Source: Sternotherus odoratus (lineage: Eukaryota > Chordata > Testudines > Kinosternidae). From it: 64,000 bases of DNA. Location: NCBI GenBank assembly GCA_032164245.1, contig JAVMKO010000003.1, positions 96,774,054 to 96,838,053 on the forward strand, written 5' to 3'. The translations under genes were made by a program, and so were the position numbers. How positions within the stretch are numbered: position 1 is the first letter of the stretch; each line of letters begins with the position of its first letter. Shown here piece by piece: positions 61,380-64,000 of the stretch. Under the pieces are notes generated by a model. That model saw nothing but the letters and a program-made list of their open reading frames with translations. It searched no databases and was not told the DNA's origin.

Positions 61380-61565
61380 TAGCATCTAGATGCACAACCC
61401 CCATTGTGTTAGACAGCTGCAAGCCATCAGGTAGTCCCTTCCCTGAAGACTTTACACTCTAAAGAGACAGATGGTATGAGGGTAAAAAGGCTCAAAGGTG
61501 TCAAAGTATTCATCATCTAAAGGCTACACAGCCAGTGGCAGAGCTAGCACAAGAAACCAGGTCTC
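61380..61565 (-). repeat. Ancient SINE/L3-like repeat
   Basis: GTAGTCCCTTCCCTGAAGAC, ACTTTACACTCTAAAGAGAC and AACCAGGTCTCCTGACTCC are typical of this repeat. It is in the opposite sense to 46215-46310. Confidence 0.55.
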
Positions 61566-62039
61566 CTGACTCCTTGGCAGGGGTGCTAGAACAAATTTGT
61601 ATAGTGGGGGTGTGGACAGCCATTGAACCAAACTGTAAACCCTGGATGTAATGGAAACCATCTCAAGCCAGGGGGTGAGCACCTATGCTCCCTGGCCAGA
61701 ACCCTACCTGCTCCTTCTCATACTGGCTGGTCTGTTTGCTTGAGGGACTGGGCCAACTCTAGTGACCTGGCAGGCAATGCTGAGTGCTTCTTAACAAGGC
61801 TTTCATCCTTAAGGCCTTTAGCACCCATCAGCCCTTAACCACGGGCTACTCAGGGAGACCAGGCCTTTCAAAAGCCTGATCCTAAGCAACCAGAGGAGCT
61901 AGTGAACAGGAGCAGCTAACAGGGAAGTTTTGTGAGCGTAAGGAACATACACTTAACATTCTTTAAACTTACAGCCAAACACCCCCTGATAAAAACAAAA
62001 CAGCAACAAAGGAACAAGCTTCAAGAGCAAAAAAAGAAT

Positions 62040-63262
62040 GCAGGCAGAAGTCCAGCAACAGAGTGAGAGCTATCCAGTTTATTGCACTCAGTGCAGCATG
62101 TATGATTACCTGCCCTATGAGCAGGTGGTGTATGTGTGCATTTGATGCAAGGAGCTCCTGGCCCTCAGAGACCATGTATGGGCTTTGGAGACCAGAGTGG
62201 CTGAACTCAAGGAGCTCAGGGAGACAGAGAGGTAAATAGATGGATCTGTACTAGGACTAGTCCAGATTAACATTCATAAGTGATCTGGAAAAATGGGTAA
62301 ACAGTGAGGTGGCAAAATTTGCAAAATGATACAGAACTCCTCAAGATAGTCTTCTTGGGACGGAACTGAAGAGTTACAAAAGGATCTCACAAAACTGGGT
62401 GACTGGGCAACAAAGTGGCAGACGAAATTCAATGTTGATAAATGCAAAGTAATGCACATTGGAAAACAAACCCAACTGTACATATAAAATGATGGGGTCT
62501 AAATTAGCTGTTAACACTCAAGAAAGATCTTGGAATCATTGTGAACAATTCCCCAAAAATATCCACTCAACGTGTAGCAGCAGTCAAAAAAGCAAACAGA
62601 ACATTGGGAATCATTAAAGGACAGATAGTAAAACAAATATAAATCCATGGCATGCCCACATCTTCAACACTGCATGCAGATAGGGTCACCCCCATCTCCA
62701 AAAATTTTTTTTGGAATTGAAAAAGGTTCAGAAAGGACAACAAAAATGATTAGGGGTATGAAATGGCTACCATATGAGGAGAGGGTAGTAAGACAAGGAC
62801 TTTTCAGCTTGGAAGAGAGACGACCAAGGGGGGATATAATGGAGATCTATAAAATAAATGACTGGTGTGGAGAAAGTAAAAAGGAAGTGTTACTTATTCC
62901 TCATAACACAAGAACTAAGGGTCACCAAGTGAAATTAATGGGCAGCAAGTTTAAAACAAATAGAAGGAAATATTTTTTTCCACACAGTGCACAGTCAACA
63001 CGTGAAAATCCTTGCCAGAGGATGCTGTGAAGGCTAAGGCTATAACGTGATTCAAAAAACTATTATTTTCAGGATAGACAGAGATCGATACTAAGGGCAC
63101 CATTTGCCAGAAGCTGGGAATGAGTGACGGGGGATGGATCACTTGATGACTACCTGTTCTGTTCATTCCCTCTGGGGCACCTGGCATTGGCCACTGTTGG
63201 AAGACAGGATACTGGGCTAGATACTTTGGTCAGACACAATATGGCTGTTCTTATGAGCAAAC
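62040..63262 (+). mobile_element. CR1 LINE, ORF1 start joined to 3' end by internal deletion
   Basis: 62060-62235 reads SYPVYCTQCSMYDYLPYEQV and, after a stop codon in frame, CKELLALRDHVWALETRVAE, a cysteine-bearing ORF1 N-terminus of CR1. From about 62255 it continues in the ORF2 3' part (GGTGGCAAAATTTGCAAAAT; FSLEERRPRGDIMEIYKI at 62647-63030) and ends GCTGTTCTTATGA. The 2-3 kb between is missing. Confidence 0.8.
62647..63030 (+). pseudogene. CR1 ORF2 C-terminal remnant
   Basis: Reads GIEKGSERTTKMIRGMKWLP, EERVVRQGLFSLEERRPRGD, GHQVKLMGSKFKTNRRKYFF. Out of frame before and after, a fossil. Confidence 0.8.
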
Positions 63263-64000
63263 ATTGACTGAGGAGTAGAAAACCCCAACAAGAACTGTAG
63301 TAAGGTATATGGTTACTGAGAGTGTTAGGGTACTCAAACCATTTGACAAATTTAGAAAATTCTTTAATACATCCAAAATAGTATATGAACCACTCTTAAG
63401 GGTCAAATCAGTGTTACAATGTAATTGGTACTTTAATATCCTGTAATCTGTGAACTGCAGATATGCTGGTTTCTCTGGTCAAAAAAGTGACACCACAAAT
63501 GCCAGAAAGATTTGAGATTTAGACTGGGATGGCATTTTTATTTTCCTTACCTTGATTCTGGTACTTGTGATGCCACTCACAGCACAGAGGCCAAGGTGTT
63601 TGCGGCTCAGTTTTCTCAGGAGTGTAGGAAGGTAGTTTCATTAGTGCTCCACTAATTTTATAAAAATGCAAAGTCATGAACTCCTGCATCTTGTTCAGAG
63701 TCCAAAAACTTCCTCTCCTCCGAGCATTTACCTAACCTTCACTCTGCAGTTGTTTTCCTTGAATTTAGTACACAATGAGCCAGAAGCTGACAGCAAGTGA
63801 GGATTCCTTTTAAAAAACTCAGCAACTATGTTGACCATCATTGGGGGGAAGAAAGGGGGGGTTACAGTTTCAGTGGCCATGGTTGATTAGTGATAGACAA
63901 TCTGTAAATTACAGCAATGCACATGACTCAAGGGAAACTGGAATTCAATGGAGTTTACACAGAAGAATTACAAGCTAGATGCCCTATTTAAGAACAAAGG
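63263..64000 (-). other. EZR intron to window edge
   Basis: No ezrin exon was found. A splice-donor-like junction (ATCAAG followed by GTAAGG on minus) sits near 63550, but I cannot assign a coding or UTR exon to it. Confidence 0.4.

Overview
This is eukaryotic, vertebrate genomic DNA, almost certainly from a cryptodiran turtle. It shows spliced genes with GT-AG introns, abundant CR1 LINE tails, tRNA-derived turtle SINEs (with the GTGGCACCTTA and AAGCTTTCGTGGG blocks), many hAT-type elements and MITEs with 8-bp target-site duplications, pogo/Tigger-like elements with TA duplications, and a DIRS-like retroelement. The species call rests on recognising repeat families and was not confirmed by a search.

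Two protein-coding genes occupy the window in convergent (tail-to-tail) orientation. Positions 801-37687 on the plus strand carry the last 13 coding exons of SYTL3 (synaptotagmin-like protein 3 / Slp3, a Rab27 effector). The exons join in one open frame of 510 residues, from the C-terminal half of the Rab-binding domain through the linker to tandem C2A and C2B domains. The N-terminal ~100 residues lie upstream of the window. Positions 41530-60359 on the minus strand carry 11 coding exons of EZR (ezrin). They encode residues 33-586 of a 586-residue protein, followed by a ~1.27 kb 3' UTR that ends near 40250. The first 32 residues and the promoter lie beyond position 64000. The SYTL3-EZR neighbourhood, orientation included, matches what I recall of human chromosome 6q25.

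The two proteins act in related cell biology (Rab27-linked vesicle docking and the membrane-cortical actin linker), but nothing in the sequence shows that they are co-regulated. Their 3' ends are separated by about 2.4 kb, which holds one SINE chimera and one hAT element.

The rest of the window is introns full of transposable elements. The main ones are: a DIRS-like element with a gag-like reading frame (2186-4003) and a minus-strand fragment of a similar gag at 1-215; CR1 fragments at 6055-7134, 25555-26068, 51318-51662, 52230-52600, 59597-59790 and 62040-63262; an LTR-like block at 15097-15890; a tail-to-tail SINE dimer split by a palindromic hAT (22421-22936); two hAT-like elements in tandem (23503-24250); and two pogo-like copies in inverted orientation (26598-27176 and 31275-31840). 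Two large GC- or pyrimidine-rich hAT elements contain minisatellites or low-complexity DNA (29828-31181 and 33771-34797).

I found no RNA gene, CRISPR array or prokaryote-type system. The most unusual things are transposon architectures and one 126-bp near-identical repeat of unknown family.
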